A DNA stretch of 64,000 bases from Vulgatibacter incomptus (GTDB lineage: Bacteria; Myxococcota; Myxococcia; Myxococcales; Vulgatibacteraceae). The stretch covers positions 2,663,501-2,727,500 of the forward strand of contig NZ_CP012332.1 in assembly GCF_001263175.1 (NCBI RefSeq). The letters run 5' to 3'. The notes beneath the pieces are model-generated. The model was not told the DNA's origin. It did no database searches and saw only the letters and a program-made list of their open reading frames with translations. The stretch's first letter is position 1. Each line of letters opens with the position of its first letter. The position numbers and the translations under genes were made by a program. This document shows, piece after piece, positions 27,145 to 35,479 of this stretch.

Positions 27145-28455
27145 ATGCGAAGCGCCGTACTTCTTCTCGTGGGCGGTCTGGCCAGCGCTGGAGCGGTCCT
27201 TTTCCTTCCGGATCTCATGGGTCAGGGCCTCTCCTCCCATCAGCTCGACGCCTCCGCCCTGTCGTCCGGAATCCTCGGCGCCCTGGCAGTGGCCTGGCTC
27301 GGGGGCGTCCTCACCAGCCTCACCCCCTGCGTCTATCCGCTGATCCCGATCACCCTGGGCGTCTTCGGCGCCAGGCAGGCGGGCAGCCGGCTGAAGTCCT
27401 TCGGCCTGGTCACCACCTACGTCCTCGGGATGGCGGCGATGTTCTCCGGGCTCGGCTTCGCGGCCGCCTCGTCGGGCAAGGCCTTCGGCACGATCCTCGC
27501 GAACCCCTGGGTCCTCGTGGGGCTGGCGACCTTCTTCGCAGTCATGGCCTCCAGCATGTTCGGCGCCTTCGAGCTGGCCGTGCCCCAGGGGCTCGCCCAG
27601 CGTCTCAACCGGGTGGGCGGCACCGGCTTCGGCGGCGCCTTCGCCATGGGCCTGGTCGCCGGCGTGGTCGCGGCCCCCTGCACCGGGCCCGTGCTCGCCT
27701 CCCTCCTCACCGTCGTGGCCTCCAGCGGCCAGCCGGTCTTCGGCCTCCTCCTCCTCTTCACCTACGCCCTCGGGGTCGGCCTCCCCTTCTTCCTCCTGGG
27801 CGGCTTCTCCGTCTCGCTGCCCAGGAGCGGCGCGTGGATGGACGGCGTGAAGAGCGTCTTCGGCGTGGCCCTCCTGGCGATGGCCTTCCTCTACCTGCGG
27901 GACGCCCTCCCGGCGCTCCGGGAGATCTTCCGCGGCCTGTCGCCGCACGCCCTGGCCGGGCCGGCGATCGTCCTGGTGGGCGTCCTCCTCGGCGCGATCC
28001 ACCTCTCCTTCCACGGCGGCGCCCGCGAGCGGATCCTGAAGGGAGCTGGTGTCGCCCTGGTCGTGGCCGGCCTCGTGCTGCGGCTCGGCGCCTCCTCGGG
28101 CGCAGAAGGCGTGGAGTGGAGCGGCGACTACCACGGCGCCCTCGCCCAGGCCCGCGCCGAGGGCAAGCCCGTGATCATCGACTTCTATGCGGACTGGTGC
28201 GCCGCCTGCAAAGAGCTCGACAAGTTCACCTACACCGACGCGCGGGTGATGGATGAGGCGGCGCGCTTCGTGACCGTGAAGGTCGACGGCACCCACGAGG
28301 ACAAGCAGATCCAGGCGCTCTACGATCAGTACGGGATCCAGGGCCTGCCGACGGTCGTCTTCCTCGACTCGACGGGTGAGACGCTCCCCTCCCCCCGGGT
28401 GACCGGCTTCGTGGAGGCCGGCAACTTCCTCGAGCTGATGAAGGGCGTTCGTTAG
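27145..28455 (+). CDS. dsbD: DsbD-type thiol:disulfide interchange protein lacking the alpha domain
   Basis: About 436 aa inner-membrane protein that carries reducing power from cytoplasmic thioredoxin to the periplasm. The transmembrane beta domain (about 40-310, eight helices) has its redox cysteines in LTPCVYPLIP and AAPCTGPVL. A C-terminal thioredoxin-like gamma domain carries WCAACK. The periplasmic alpha domain of E. coli DsbD is missing; the protein starts with one hydrophobic segment and goes directly into the beta domain. ATG 27145 follows GAGAG. It is divergent from the isc operon. Confidence 0.92.
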   Translation: MRSAVLLLVGGLASAGAVLFLPDLMGQGLSSHQLDASALSSGILGALAVAWLGGVLTSLTPCVYPLIPITLGVFGARQAGSRLKSFGLVTTYVLGMAAMFSGLGFAAASSGKAFGTILANPWVLVGLATFFAVMASSMFGAFELAVPQGLAQRLNRVGGTGFGGAFAMGLVAGVVAAPCTGPVLASLLTVVASSGQPVFGLLLLFTYALGVGLPFFLLGGFSVSLPRSGAWMDGVKSVFGVALLAMAFLYLRDALPALREIFRGLSPHALAGPAIVLVGVLLGAIHLSFHGGARERILKGAGVALVVAGLVLRLGASSGAEGVEWSGDYHGALAQARAEGKPVIIDFYADWCAACKELDKFTYTDARVMDEAARFVTVKVDGTHEDKQIQALYDQYGIQGLPTVVFLDSTGETLPSPRVTGFVEAGNFLELMKGVR

Positions 28456-28494
28456 CGGAAGGCGTGCCGGGAGCGGTCTTGGACCGGCTCCCGG

Positions 28495-30384
28495 CTACTC
28501 CTCTTCGAGATCCTCGTCGGGAGCCGCCGGGTTCGGCGCGGGCGGGGCGTCGGCCTGAGGCTGGGCTCCCGCCTGCCAGGCCAGGAAGAGCGGCTGCCCC
28601 TCGGCATGCAGGCCCGCGGGCACGTAAGCCAGAACGTAGCCGGGGGGCGGCGCTCCGGGCGGAAACACGCCGGGCGGCTGGGCCCCGGCGGGGAACACTG
28701 CCGGCGGCTGGGCCGCGCCGGGGAACACACCCTGCGGCTGCAAGCCCTGAGGAAGCACGCCCGGGGGAAGCACGCCCGGCGGCTGCGCCCCCGCCTGAGC
28801 CCGGGGCCGCGTGGCCTGGGACGGCTCGTGACCGTGATGCTCGCGTTCCTGGGCCTCGAAGTCGATCACCCGGGTCGTGAGGAGGGAGAGCGGATCCGAA
28901 GCGTCGAGCTGGCGCCACTTCAGCTCGTCGGCGCGGCCCCCGTAGGCGCGCGCGATCGCGCGTCGCACGCCGAACTCGGTGCAGACGATCGGCGTGACCC
29001 GACCCCCGAGCCGGAATCGGATCAGGTCCAGCTTGCCGAGGTCCGCCGGATCCGCCATCGCCACGAACGTGGCCCCGTCGCGCTCGGCGACCGGGAGGGC
29101 CAGGAGTCGCAGGGCCAGGTTCTGCGGAAAGCGCGCCAGGAGCTCGGGAGGGGGAACCGCCTCGAGCAGCCTCTCGTCCGTGATGTAGGAGACGCCGAGC
29201 TGACCCGCCAGGAGCTGCAGCACGGAGCGCACCGGCGCGAAGTCCAGCGTCGCGGCCCACTCGCCCAGGCGGCCCCCCTCCTGGCGCTGCCGGGCCAGGA
29301 GGGTCTGGAGCTGCGCCTCGGTGATCAGCCGGGCGTCGATCATGAGCTCGCCGATGCGCTTGCGGCCGCCGGCGCGAAGCTGCGCCTCCTCGGGAGGACG
29401 TGCGGAGCGGGACGGCTGGCCCGCCCCCGGGGCGGACTCGAGCGGAAAGCCGGGGCCCAGGTCGCGATCGAGGGGGACCCGGTCTGGGAAGAGCCGCCCC
29501 ATCCGCCGCGCCATCGCCTCCCGGCCCACCCGCCAGCCCTTCGCCTGGAGCACGCCGTGGAGCGCATGGGAGAGCTCGCTCGCGTGGGGATAGCGCGCAG
29601 CCGGATCCCGCGCGAGGGTCCTCCGGAGGATCGGCTTCAGCTCGGCGGGCGCACCGGGCGGGAGCTCGAGGGTCTTCTCGTCGTGGTGGGCGATGCGGGC
29701 GAGCGTGCTCCCCGCGTCGCGCGCCGAGCCGAAGAGCGGCCGCCCCGCGAGGATCTCGAAGAGCAACACGCCGTTGAGGAAGACATCGCTCGCGTGGCTC
29801 GCGGTCACGCCATGGAGGAGCTCGGGGGCCAGGTAGCCCACCTTGCCCTTGAGGAGGTTCCCCTGGGTGACGTCGCGGCCGTCGGCAGCCTTCGCCACGC
29901 CGAAGTCTGCGAGCTTCACCTCGCCCTTCATCGAGAGCAACACGTTCGACGGGTTGACGTCGCGGTGAACGAGGCGGAGCGGCGTTCCGTCGGGGCCCAC
30001 CGCGTCCCAGGCGTAGGCGAGGGCGTCGGCCACCAGCGCGGCGATGTGGATCGCCTCCGGGGGGCCCAGCGGGAGATCCAGCGTCGCCGCCGCGTTCAGG
30101 ACCCGGCGGAGATCCTCGCCGTCCACCAGCTCCATCACGAGGTAGGGATGGTTCGCGGCGGTGCCGAGATCGAGGACCTGCACCACGTTCGAATGGACGA
30201 GCTGGACGCAGATCCGCGCCTCGCGGAGGAAGGCTTCGGCGCTCTTGGGATCAGCCGCGAGGGCGGGGAGCAGGCGCTTGATCGCGACCGGCTTCTCGAA
30301 GCCGCCCGTCCCGACCCGCTTGCCGAGGAAGACCTCGGCCATTCCGCCGACCGCGAGCCTGCGGATGATCTGATAGCTCCCCAC
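28495..30384 (-). CDS. Ser/Thr protein kinase fused to an MshEN/GspE-N-like domain and a proline-rich tail
   Basis: 629 aa. Residues 1-285 are a Hanks-type kinase: P-loop AVGGMAEVF, Lys36 in VAIKRL, HRDVNPSN (catalytic Asp142; the usual Lys two residues on is Asn144) and DFGVAK. Residues about 340-490 match the GspE N-terminal/MshEN fold, with two tandem RxGE(L/W)...ITEAQLQTLLARQ half-motifs of the kind that bind cyclic di-GMP in MshE. Residues about 525-600 are tandem QPPGVFPPGA-type repeats. No transmembrane helix. GTG start. It is convergent with dsbD. A link between cyclic di-GMP and phosphorylation is inferred. Confidence 0.85.
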   Translation of the reverse strand: MGSYQIIRRLAVGGMAEVFLGKRVGTGGFEKPVAIKRLLPALAADPKSAEAFLREARICVQLVHSNVVQVLDLGTAANHPYLVMELVDGEDLRRVLNAAATLDLPLGPPEAIHIAALVADALAYAWDAVGPDGTPLRLVHRDVNPSNVLLSMKGEVKLADFGVAKAADGRDVTQGNLLKGKVGYLAPELLHGVTASHASDVFLNGVLLFEILAGRPLFGSARDAGSTLARIAHHDEKTLELPPGAPAELKPILRRTLARDPAARYPHASELSHALHGVLQAKGWRVGREAMARRMGRLFPDRVPLDRDLGPGFPLESAPGAGQPSRSARPPEEAQLRAGGRKRIGELMIDARLITEAQLQTLLARQRQEGGRLGEWAATLDFAPVRSVLQLLAGQLGVSYITDERLLEAVPPPELLARFPQNLALRLLALPVAERDGATFVAMADPADLGKLDLIRFRLGGRVTPIVCTEFGVRRAIARAYGGRADELKWRQLDASDPLSLLTTRVIDFEAQEREHHGHEPSQATRPRAQAGAQPPGVLPPGVLPQGLQPQGVFPGAAQPPAVFPAGAQPPGVFPPGAPPPGYVLAYVPAGLHAEGQPLFLAWQAGAQPQADAPPAPNPAAPDEDLEEE

Positions 30385-30464
30385 CGACGACCCCAGCTCA
30401 GGTAGGGCAGCAGGATACCAGCTTCGAGAGGGAGACGATATTTCGTTTCGGCCGGAAAGGGCCG

Positions 30465-30495
30465 ACGTGACGACGGACCATTGCCGTCGTCACGT
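30465..30495. terminator. perfect 12-bp inverted repeat between the kinase and the lipoprotein
   Basis: ACGTGACGACGG (30465-30476) pairs exactly with CCGTCGTCACGT (30484-30495) around a 7-nt loop. It lies just after the stop of the minus-strand lipoprotein and could end its transcript, although no long T tract follows. An operator role for the kinase gene is the alternative. Confidence 0.5.
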
Positions 30496-30521
30496 GTTTG
30501 ACGCTCGCCTGTGTGAAGCGA

Positions 30522-31109
30522 TCAGCCCTTCACGACGCGCGCGAAGATCTCCTTCGCCTTGGACATCGCGTCGGCGGGCATCTTCGGGTGCAGCTCGAGC
30601 ATGTACACGCCCTCGACCTGGTAGAGGTTCTTGTACTGCTCCGTTCCAGGCATCTTCATGTAGGCGTCGAAGCACGTCTTCACGCGCTTCTCGTCCTCGT
30701 AGGTGGCGAGCGTCGCGTAGCCGCCGTCGACCTCGATCTTGGTGCGCTCCTTCACGGCGCACTCGTCCTCGAGGCCGCCGAGCTTGTCCGGCATGAGGCT
30801 GTGGACCATGGTCACCTTGAAGCCGGCCTTGCCGAGCTCCGCCTCGAGGACCTTGATCTTCTCGGACTTCTCGTCGTCCTTCGCCGCGACCGGATCCCAG
30901 GTGTCCTTGGCGGCCTCGGCGTCCTTGCCGGACTCCTCCGCCTTCTGGGCCTCCTTGGGGGCCTCGGTGGGCTCTGCGGGCTTCGCGACGACGAGGCCGT
31001 CGGTCTTGGTTGCGGTCGGCTGGGCCGGGGCGGCGTCGGTGCTCTTGCTGCACCCCGCAAGGGCGGAGAGGACGACGGCCGCGGAGATCACGAGAAGGGT
31101 CTTGCGCAT
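30522..31109 (-). CDS. lipoprotein of unknown function
   Basis: 195 aa. The signal ends in the lipobox SALAGC, followed by about 60 low-complexity Ala/Glu/Lys residues, then a small globular region (about 85-195) with a pair of cysteines (DECAVK and TCFDAY). I do not recognise the domain. ATG 31109 has AGGAG upstream. A structured repeat (copy 3) lies immediately upstream. Confidence 0.8.
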   Translation of the reverse strand: MRKTLLVISAAVVLSALAGCSKSTDAAPAQPTATKTDGLVVAKPAEPTEAPKEAQKAEESGKDAEAAKDTWDPVAAKDDEKSEKIKVLEAELGKAGFKVTMVHSLMPDKLGGLEDECAVKERTKIEVDGGYATLATYEDEKRVKTCFDAYMKMPGTEQYKNLYQVEGVYMLELHPKMPADAMSKAKEIFARVVKG

Positions 31110-31178
31110 GGCTGCTCCTGCCATCGGGCGAAGCCCGAATGGTGATTAATGAAAAATACCTATCATGACGCAGCCAAT

Positions 31179-31304
31179 GAGAGCTCGTGAAAATTCACGA
31201 GCTCTCGCGGAGCCGAAGGCGGAGCAACGGAAAAGCGCGATCGCGCGAAGCGCGGCGAAGAAGTCGGGCCCGCTCCTGCGGGACCGATTTCTTCGAACGC
31301 TCTG
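31179..31304 (+). repeat. structured dispersed repeat, copy 3 (with terminal hairpin)
   Basis: Plus orientation. It opens with a perfect 13-bp hairpin, GAGAGCTCGTGAA (31179-31191) with TTCACGAGCTCTC (31194-31206). Then comes GGAGCCGAAGGCGGAGCAAC, the CGCGCGAAGCGCG hairpin and the long stem GAAGAAGTCGGGCCCGC with GCGGGACCGATTTCTTC. It ends in ACGCTCTGCG next to the stop of the DsrE-like gene. Confidence 0.85.
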
Positions 31305-31313
31305 CGCCAAGAA

Positions 31314-31742
31314 TTACAGATAGAAGCGGTCCGAAACCCCTGCCGTGAGGCTCAGGATCGCGCTCCAACCCACCACCTGATCCACCTTGTCCGCGATCTC
31401 GTCGGGCCGGCGGCCGAGGAGTCCCGCCGAGGCCGAGCACGCGTAGACCGTGCAGTGTCCGGATGCGCGCGCCACTTCGAGCAGGGCGGCCGCGGTCGGG
31501 TAGCCGCCCTCGAAGGCGTCCTCCGCCGCTTCGGCGGCGCGCTCGAGCCCGGGCGGCGGCGAAAACGCCGGCGTCGAGAAGCCTCCGTCGACGAAGCGCT
31601 CGAGGGCCCACCAGAAAAGGAAGAGCTGCACGTCCCTGCCGCCGGCCGTCGCCGAGGCGGCGATGGAGCAGGCCTGGTGCAAGCGGTCGTAGTCGCCACC
31701 GTGCAGGAAGATGGCGACGCGCTTTCGGGGATCGACCTCCAT
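31314..31742 (-). CDS. DsrE/DsrF-like family protein
   Basis: 142 aa. A Rossmann-like start RVAIFLHGGDYDRLHQACSIA, a FLFWWALERF strand-helix and a conserved-type cysteine in CTVYACSASAGLLG match the DsrE/DsrF-like (peroxiredoxin-family) fold, whose members relay persulfide sulfur or bind nucleotides. A candidate active Cys is at about 105. Partner proteins are not evident; the next gene upstream encodes a membrane protein. Confidence 0.75.
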   Translation of the reverse strand: MEVDPRKRVAIFLHGGDYDRLHQACSIAASATAGGRDVQLFLFWWALERFVDGGFSTPAFSPPPGLERAAEAAEDAFEGGYPTAAALLEVARASGHCTVYACSASAGLLGRRPDEIADKVDQVVGWSAILSLTAGVSDRFYL

Positions 31743-31788
31743 TGGCCGCGGAATCTACCCGATGGGGCCCCGCCGCGGAAAGGGACGA

Positions 31789-32493
31789 TCAGGGCGCCAC
31801 GCGGGCGCGCTCGGCCCGGGGAAACCACGACCGCGCGAGGATCGCGGCGCCGACGGTCAAGAGCGCGATCGCCGCTCCCGCGACCCACCAGAGCAGCGGC
31901 GACGGGTGGACCACGGCGGAGCCGATCGAGACCATCAGGATCGTCCCCGGCAGGTTGCCGAGGCAGGCCGCGCCGAAGACCGTCCGGGCGCGAACCCCCG
32001 TCACGGCGGCGACGGCGATCACCAGGTCGGTGGGGAAGACGTAGCCGAGGGTGGCCACGAAGACGAACGCGAAGCCGCGTCGCCGCGCCATCAGGGAGAA
32101 GGAGTCGTAGCGGGCGCCAGCGAGGTCGCGGATGGCGCCGGAGCCCAGCCTCCTCGCCAGGGCGTAGACCACCCACGCCGAGAGGAGCGTGCCGCAGAGG
32201 GCGAGGGCCACCCCGCCCCACAGGCCCCAGACCAGCCCTGCCGCCACGGCGAAGAGCGAGCCCGAGACCACGACGAAGAGGGGTCTCGCCGCTGCGGCGG
32301 CGAGATAGCCGGCGAGGCCCAGAGCGCCCAGCGCGATCACCTGTCGCTGGATGGCCTGCGGCGTGAATCCTTCGGAGCCGCCGAAGATCGAGACGGCGGC
32401 GATCCCCATCCCGAGGATCCCCGCCAACATGAGCAGACCGCGCCAGCTCCGCGGCGAGATCCGCTTCAGCCCGCTCTTGAGCCGCCCTCCCAC
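31789..32493 (-). CDS. TVP38/TMEM64 (VTT-domain) membrane protein
   Basis: 234 aa with six hydrophobic segments. The central region holds the DedA/VTT pattern: RPLFVVVSGSLFAVAAGLVWG, then GTLLSAWVVYALARRLG, then the PTDLVIAVAAVTGV re-entrant region. Eukaryotic relatives are lipid scramblases; bacterial ones are linked to membrane-potential or lipid transport, so function here is general. It precedes the DsrE-like gene on the same strand by 46 bp. Confidence 0.85.
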   Translation of the reverse strand: MGGRLKSGLKRISPRSWRGLLMLAGILGMGIAAVSIFGGSEGFTPQAIQRQVIALGALGLAGYLAAAAARPLFVVVSGSLFAVAAGLVWGLWGGVALALCGTLLSAWVVYALARRLGSGAIRDLAGARYDSFSLMARRRGFAFVFVATLGYVFPTDLVIAVAAVTGVRARTVFGAACLGNLPGTILMVSIGSAVVHPSPLLWWVAGAAIALLTVGAAILARSWFPRAERARVAP

Positions 32494-32646
32494 CCCAGCA
32501 GCTTGACCACGCTCGGTCCGGATCGCAGCCGACAGGCAGGGGGAACTTCAACATCCGCCAGGCTGCCCGCCGGAGCCTCGAGCAGGCAGGGCGGCCCCAG
32601 CCTGCCAGGCAGCACTCCTGCCGGAGGTGCATCCCCTTCGATCGGC

Positions 32647-32669
32647 GAGGCCGCCCATCGGGCGGCCTC
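32647..32669. terminator. perfect 10-bp hairpin in the 247-bp gap
   Basis: GAGGCCGCCC (32647-32656), loop ATC, GGGCGGCCTC (32660-32669). It follows the stop of the minus-strand coiled-coil gene and probably ends its transcript. The rest of the 32494-32740 gap shows several GCAGGC/GCCTGC pairs but no coding capacity. Confidence 0.6.
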
Positions 32670-32740
32670 TTGCCGGAGCTGCACCTGCGAGCGCGAGAAT
32701 TCCCTCACGAGCTCGCTCGGCGCAGCGCCTGGTGCTCGGG

Positions 32741-33808
32741 TCAGGCGGTCGGGCCGCGCTCTTGCCGATCGTCGGAGGCCATACCCTCGGCGCCTGCGGC
32801 GAGCAGGGGCGCGGCATCCCCGGTTCCCTCGGTCGAGCTCGCAGCCGCGTCGGACTCGACGACGGCCACCGCCTGCGGGGCGCTGTCGATCTCGGCAGCC
32901 TCGCTGGCGAGCTCCACGCCCTGGTCGGCGCCGGCCGGAGTCCCCTCGCCGCGCCGCGGACGGGCGGGATCGCGGCGAGGACCACGGCGCGCACCCGGCT
33001 TCGTCGGGCCAGAGGGGCGGGGCGCCGCGACGTCTTTCGGCGTGCGAGGCTTCCAGCCGATCCCCTCGAGCTCCCTCCAGAGCTCGTTCCAGCGCTGCTC
33101 GAGGCCGCCGAACTTGGCCTTCCACAGCTCGGCCTCGCCCTTCACCACCAGGTAGACCCGGTTGTTGGCCTCGGCGCGCCCCTTGGCGCGCCTGGCCTCC
33201 TCGCGGGCCTCCTCGCCGAGGCGGCGGGACTCCTGCGCACGCTTCTCGGCGTCGCGCACCCGGCGCTCGGCCTCCTGCACCCGCTCGTCTGCCTCGGTCA
33301 CCTTGCGGCCCATCTCCACGAGCCGCTCGTCCACCTGAGCGGGCGTGAGCTCGACCGGAGCCGGGGGCGGCACGGGCACGGCAACGGCCACGGGGGCCTC
33401 CGGCCGCCTGCCGCGGGGGCGCTCGGCCTCGTCCTGCCGGCGGCGGAGCTCCTCGGCGAGCTGCGAGTTCTCCTCGCGCACCGAGGCGAGCTGCTGCTCG
33501 ACCTGACGGACCTCGTCCGCCCTCGCGTTGGCGAGCTCGCGCGAGCGCTTCGCCTCCTCCGAGACGTCGTGCAAGCGCTTCTTCGCCTCCCGCAGCTTGT
33601 CCCTGGACGAGGAGAGCTCCTCCGACCTTCCCTTCTTGTCTTCGCTCACCCGCTCGGCCGCCTTGCGGGCGGTGGCGGCGTTGGACCGCAGCTTCTCGCG
33701 GTCCGCGTTCACCTTTTCGAGCTCGTCTGCGAGCTTGTTGCGAGACGTCCAGCCTACGATGGCAGCGACGAGCGCGGCCACGGCAACGATGATCGTGGTT
33801 GCTTCCAT
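32741..33808 (-). CDS. membrane-anchored coiled-coil protein
   Basis: 355 aa. One N-terminal transmembrane helix (about 4-20), then a long coiled coil (about 25-125), a Pro/Val linker (PVAVAVPVPPPAPVE), a second coiled coil (about 155-215), a short conserved-looking block with several Trp residues (GEAELWKAKFGGLEQRWNEL) and an acidic/Ala tail. It resembles structural or scaffold proteins; no enzyme motif. The topology puts the coiled coils in the cytoplasm if the short N-terminus faces out. Function unknown. Confidence 0.75.
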   Translation of the reverse strand: MEATTIIVAVAALVAAIVGWTSRNKLADELEKVNADREKLRSNAATARKAAERVSEDKKGRSEELSSSRDKLREAKKRLHDVSEEAKRSRELANARADEVRQVEQQLASVREENSQLAEELRRRQDEAERPRGRRPEAPVAVAVPVPPPAPVELTPAQVDERLVEMGRKVTEADERVQEAERRVRDAEKRAQESRRLGEEAREEARRAKGRAEANNRVYLVVKGEAELWKAKFGGLEQRWNELWRELEGIGWKPRTPKDVAAPRPSGPTKPGARRGPRRDPARPRRGEGTPAGADQGVELASEAAEIDSAPQAVAVVESDAAASSTEGTGDAAPLLAAGAEGMASDDRQERGPTA

Positions 33809-33835
33809 TTCGTTCCCGAAAATGACGCCTGACGC

Positions 33836-35431
33836 CTACTGCGCCGGCTGTTCCGACGCAGGAGGCGGCTGCGCGAGGTAGATTTCCGCGGTGGATACAG
33901 CCGCGCCGCCCTTGCCAATCCCGCCGACGACCAGCACCCGACCATCGCCGAGGTCGGTGCAGCTGGTGTAGCCCCGGCCATCGTCACGGAGTTTCTCCGT
34001 CTTGTCCGAGCCGAAGGTCGGCTCGGCGTTCGAGCCCTTCGGCGGATCCTGCCACGCGAGGACTTCGGCGCCCGGAACGAAGGCCTGGGTCTCGGAGAAC
34101 CCCCCGAGCACCAGCGCCCGCTTGGCGTCGAGCCCAACAACACACGGATTCACGCGGGCCCCGGCTTTGAGGCCGAGCGTGCCGGATTTGTTCTGGGAGG
34201 GGTCCGTTCCGATCCACTGCGCCTCGTTGGACGCGCCCGACGGCTTGCCGACGCCCGGCTTCCCGGCCTCGGGCGTCCAGGTCTTGGCCCCGCCGATCAC
34301 ACCGAGACGCCTGCCGGCATTCCCGAGGTCGAAGAGAGCGACGCCCGATCGCACGGTCCCGGTCGGGAGCGCAACCGTCTGGTTGCTCACCGTGATGGTG
34401 TCGACGTCACGGTTCCAGACGATGAACTGGGACCTGGTCTCCGGCACGCCGCTGTCGTCGATTCCGCCCGCAATCTCGACTGCGGCATTGTTCAGGCCGA
34501 CGTTCGCTGCGACGTGGTAGGCCCGCGCGAGCTTCGCAGCGCCTTTGACCGGGGAGAAGGTGTTCGCCTTCGCGTCGAAGACCTCGATGGTCTCGACGAC
34601 CTTGCCGTCGGCGCCGACGCCGCCGACCACGAGCAACGGTCCATTCTCGGCGACCAGCGTGACGGTGTGCCCCTTCCGAGCGTTCTGCAGCTTGACCTGG
34701 GACCATGCGCCGGTCGCGGGATCGAAGATCGAAGCGGTGTCCGTGACCTCCTCGACCTGGTCCTTCATCTCGGTCCCGCCGACGATCAGCACCCGGCCGT
34801 CGCGCAGGAGGACGCTCTGCGCGAAAGCGTGCGGCACGACCGTACCCGCGCTGGAGATCGCACCGGTCACGGGATCGAAGATCTCGGCAGTGCTGAGGTA
34901 ACCGGCCCCGGTCCCTGCCTTGTCGAGGCTCGAAAAACCGCCTGCGATCAGGACGCGGCCATCCTTGAGACGGGTGGCGGTGTGTCCTGCGCGCGGGCCG
35001 GCGAGGCGGACCGGCTTGCACGTCGTGTCGTTCTCCCATTCGCCCCAGGTGGTGAAGGCGTTGGCCCGGAAGAGCTGCACTCGAACGCTGGGCGCCCCGG
35101 AGGACGTCACCTCGAAGGGCTCGGACCGGCCACGGGCCGACAGATTCTTCCCTTCGAAGACGCTGACGGTGACCACCCGGTTCGAGCCGACGGGAACCTC
35201 GGGGAGGTCGAGGGCGCCGTCGCTGAAGTTCACCCCTTCCCTCTTGATGTCCGACATTCCGTCGCCGGAGACCACCACTGTCATCGTCCCTTGCCTCGCG
35301 GCCAGGTGCTCGATGGTCTCCTGGCAGTCCCTGGTGACGAGCTCGATGTCGAACGAGGACTCGCCGCCGCAGGCCGCGAGGAAGAGGAGCGCGGTGCTGG
35401 AGGCACCGCGCAGGATGCGCGAGACGTTCAT
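33836..35431 (-). CDS. Kelch-repeat lipoprotein
   Basis: 531 aa. Signal with lipobox FLAAC, then a beta-rich N-terminal domain (about 30-140). From about 145 a beta-propeller follows, shown by repeated GHTATRLKDGRVLIAGG, SVLLRDGRVLIVGG, GGVGADGKVVETIEVFD and GRVLVVGG blades separated by EIFDP or SIFDP turns. Such proteins are exposed on the cell surface or periplasm and bind other proteins or glycans. It is next to the PEGA-domain gene on the same strand, 48 bp apart. Confidence 0.85.
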   Translation of the reverse strand: MNVSRILRGASSTALLFLAACGGESSFDIELVTRDCQETIEHLAARQGTMTVVVSGDGMSDIKREGVNFSDGALDLPEVPVGSNRVVTVSVFEGKNLSARGRSEPFEVTSSGAPSVRVQLFRANAFTTWGEWENDTTCKPVRLAGPRAGHTATRLKDGRVLIAGGFSSLDKAGTGAGYLSTAEIFDPVTGAISSAGTVVPHAFAQSVLLRDGRVLIVGGTEMKDQVEEVTDTASIFDPATGAWSQVKLQNARKGHTVTLVAENGPLLVVGGVGADGKVVETIEVFDAKANTFSPVKGAAKLARAYHVAANVGLNNAAVEIAGGIDDSGVPETRSQFIVWNRDVDTITVSNQTVALPTGTVRSGVALFDLGNAGRRLGVIGGAKTWTPEAGKPGVGKPSGASNEAQWIGTDPSQNKSGTLGLKAGARVNPCVVGLDAKRALVLGGFSETQAFVPGAEVLAWQDPPKGSNAEPTFGSDKTEKLRDDGRGYTSCTDLGDGRVLVVGGIGKGGAAVSTAEIYLAQPPPASEQPAQ

Positions 35432-35479
35432 GAGATCGGGTCCTGTGTCACGAGACGCGACAAAGCGAAGATCGGGCGA

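Noticed and set aside
31789-32493. A sulfur-relay operon of the DsrE-like gene with the VTT membrane protein.
   Set aside because: Adjacent on one strand but no other sulfur-relay gene is present, so the link is unsupported.
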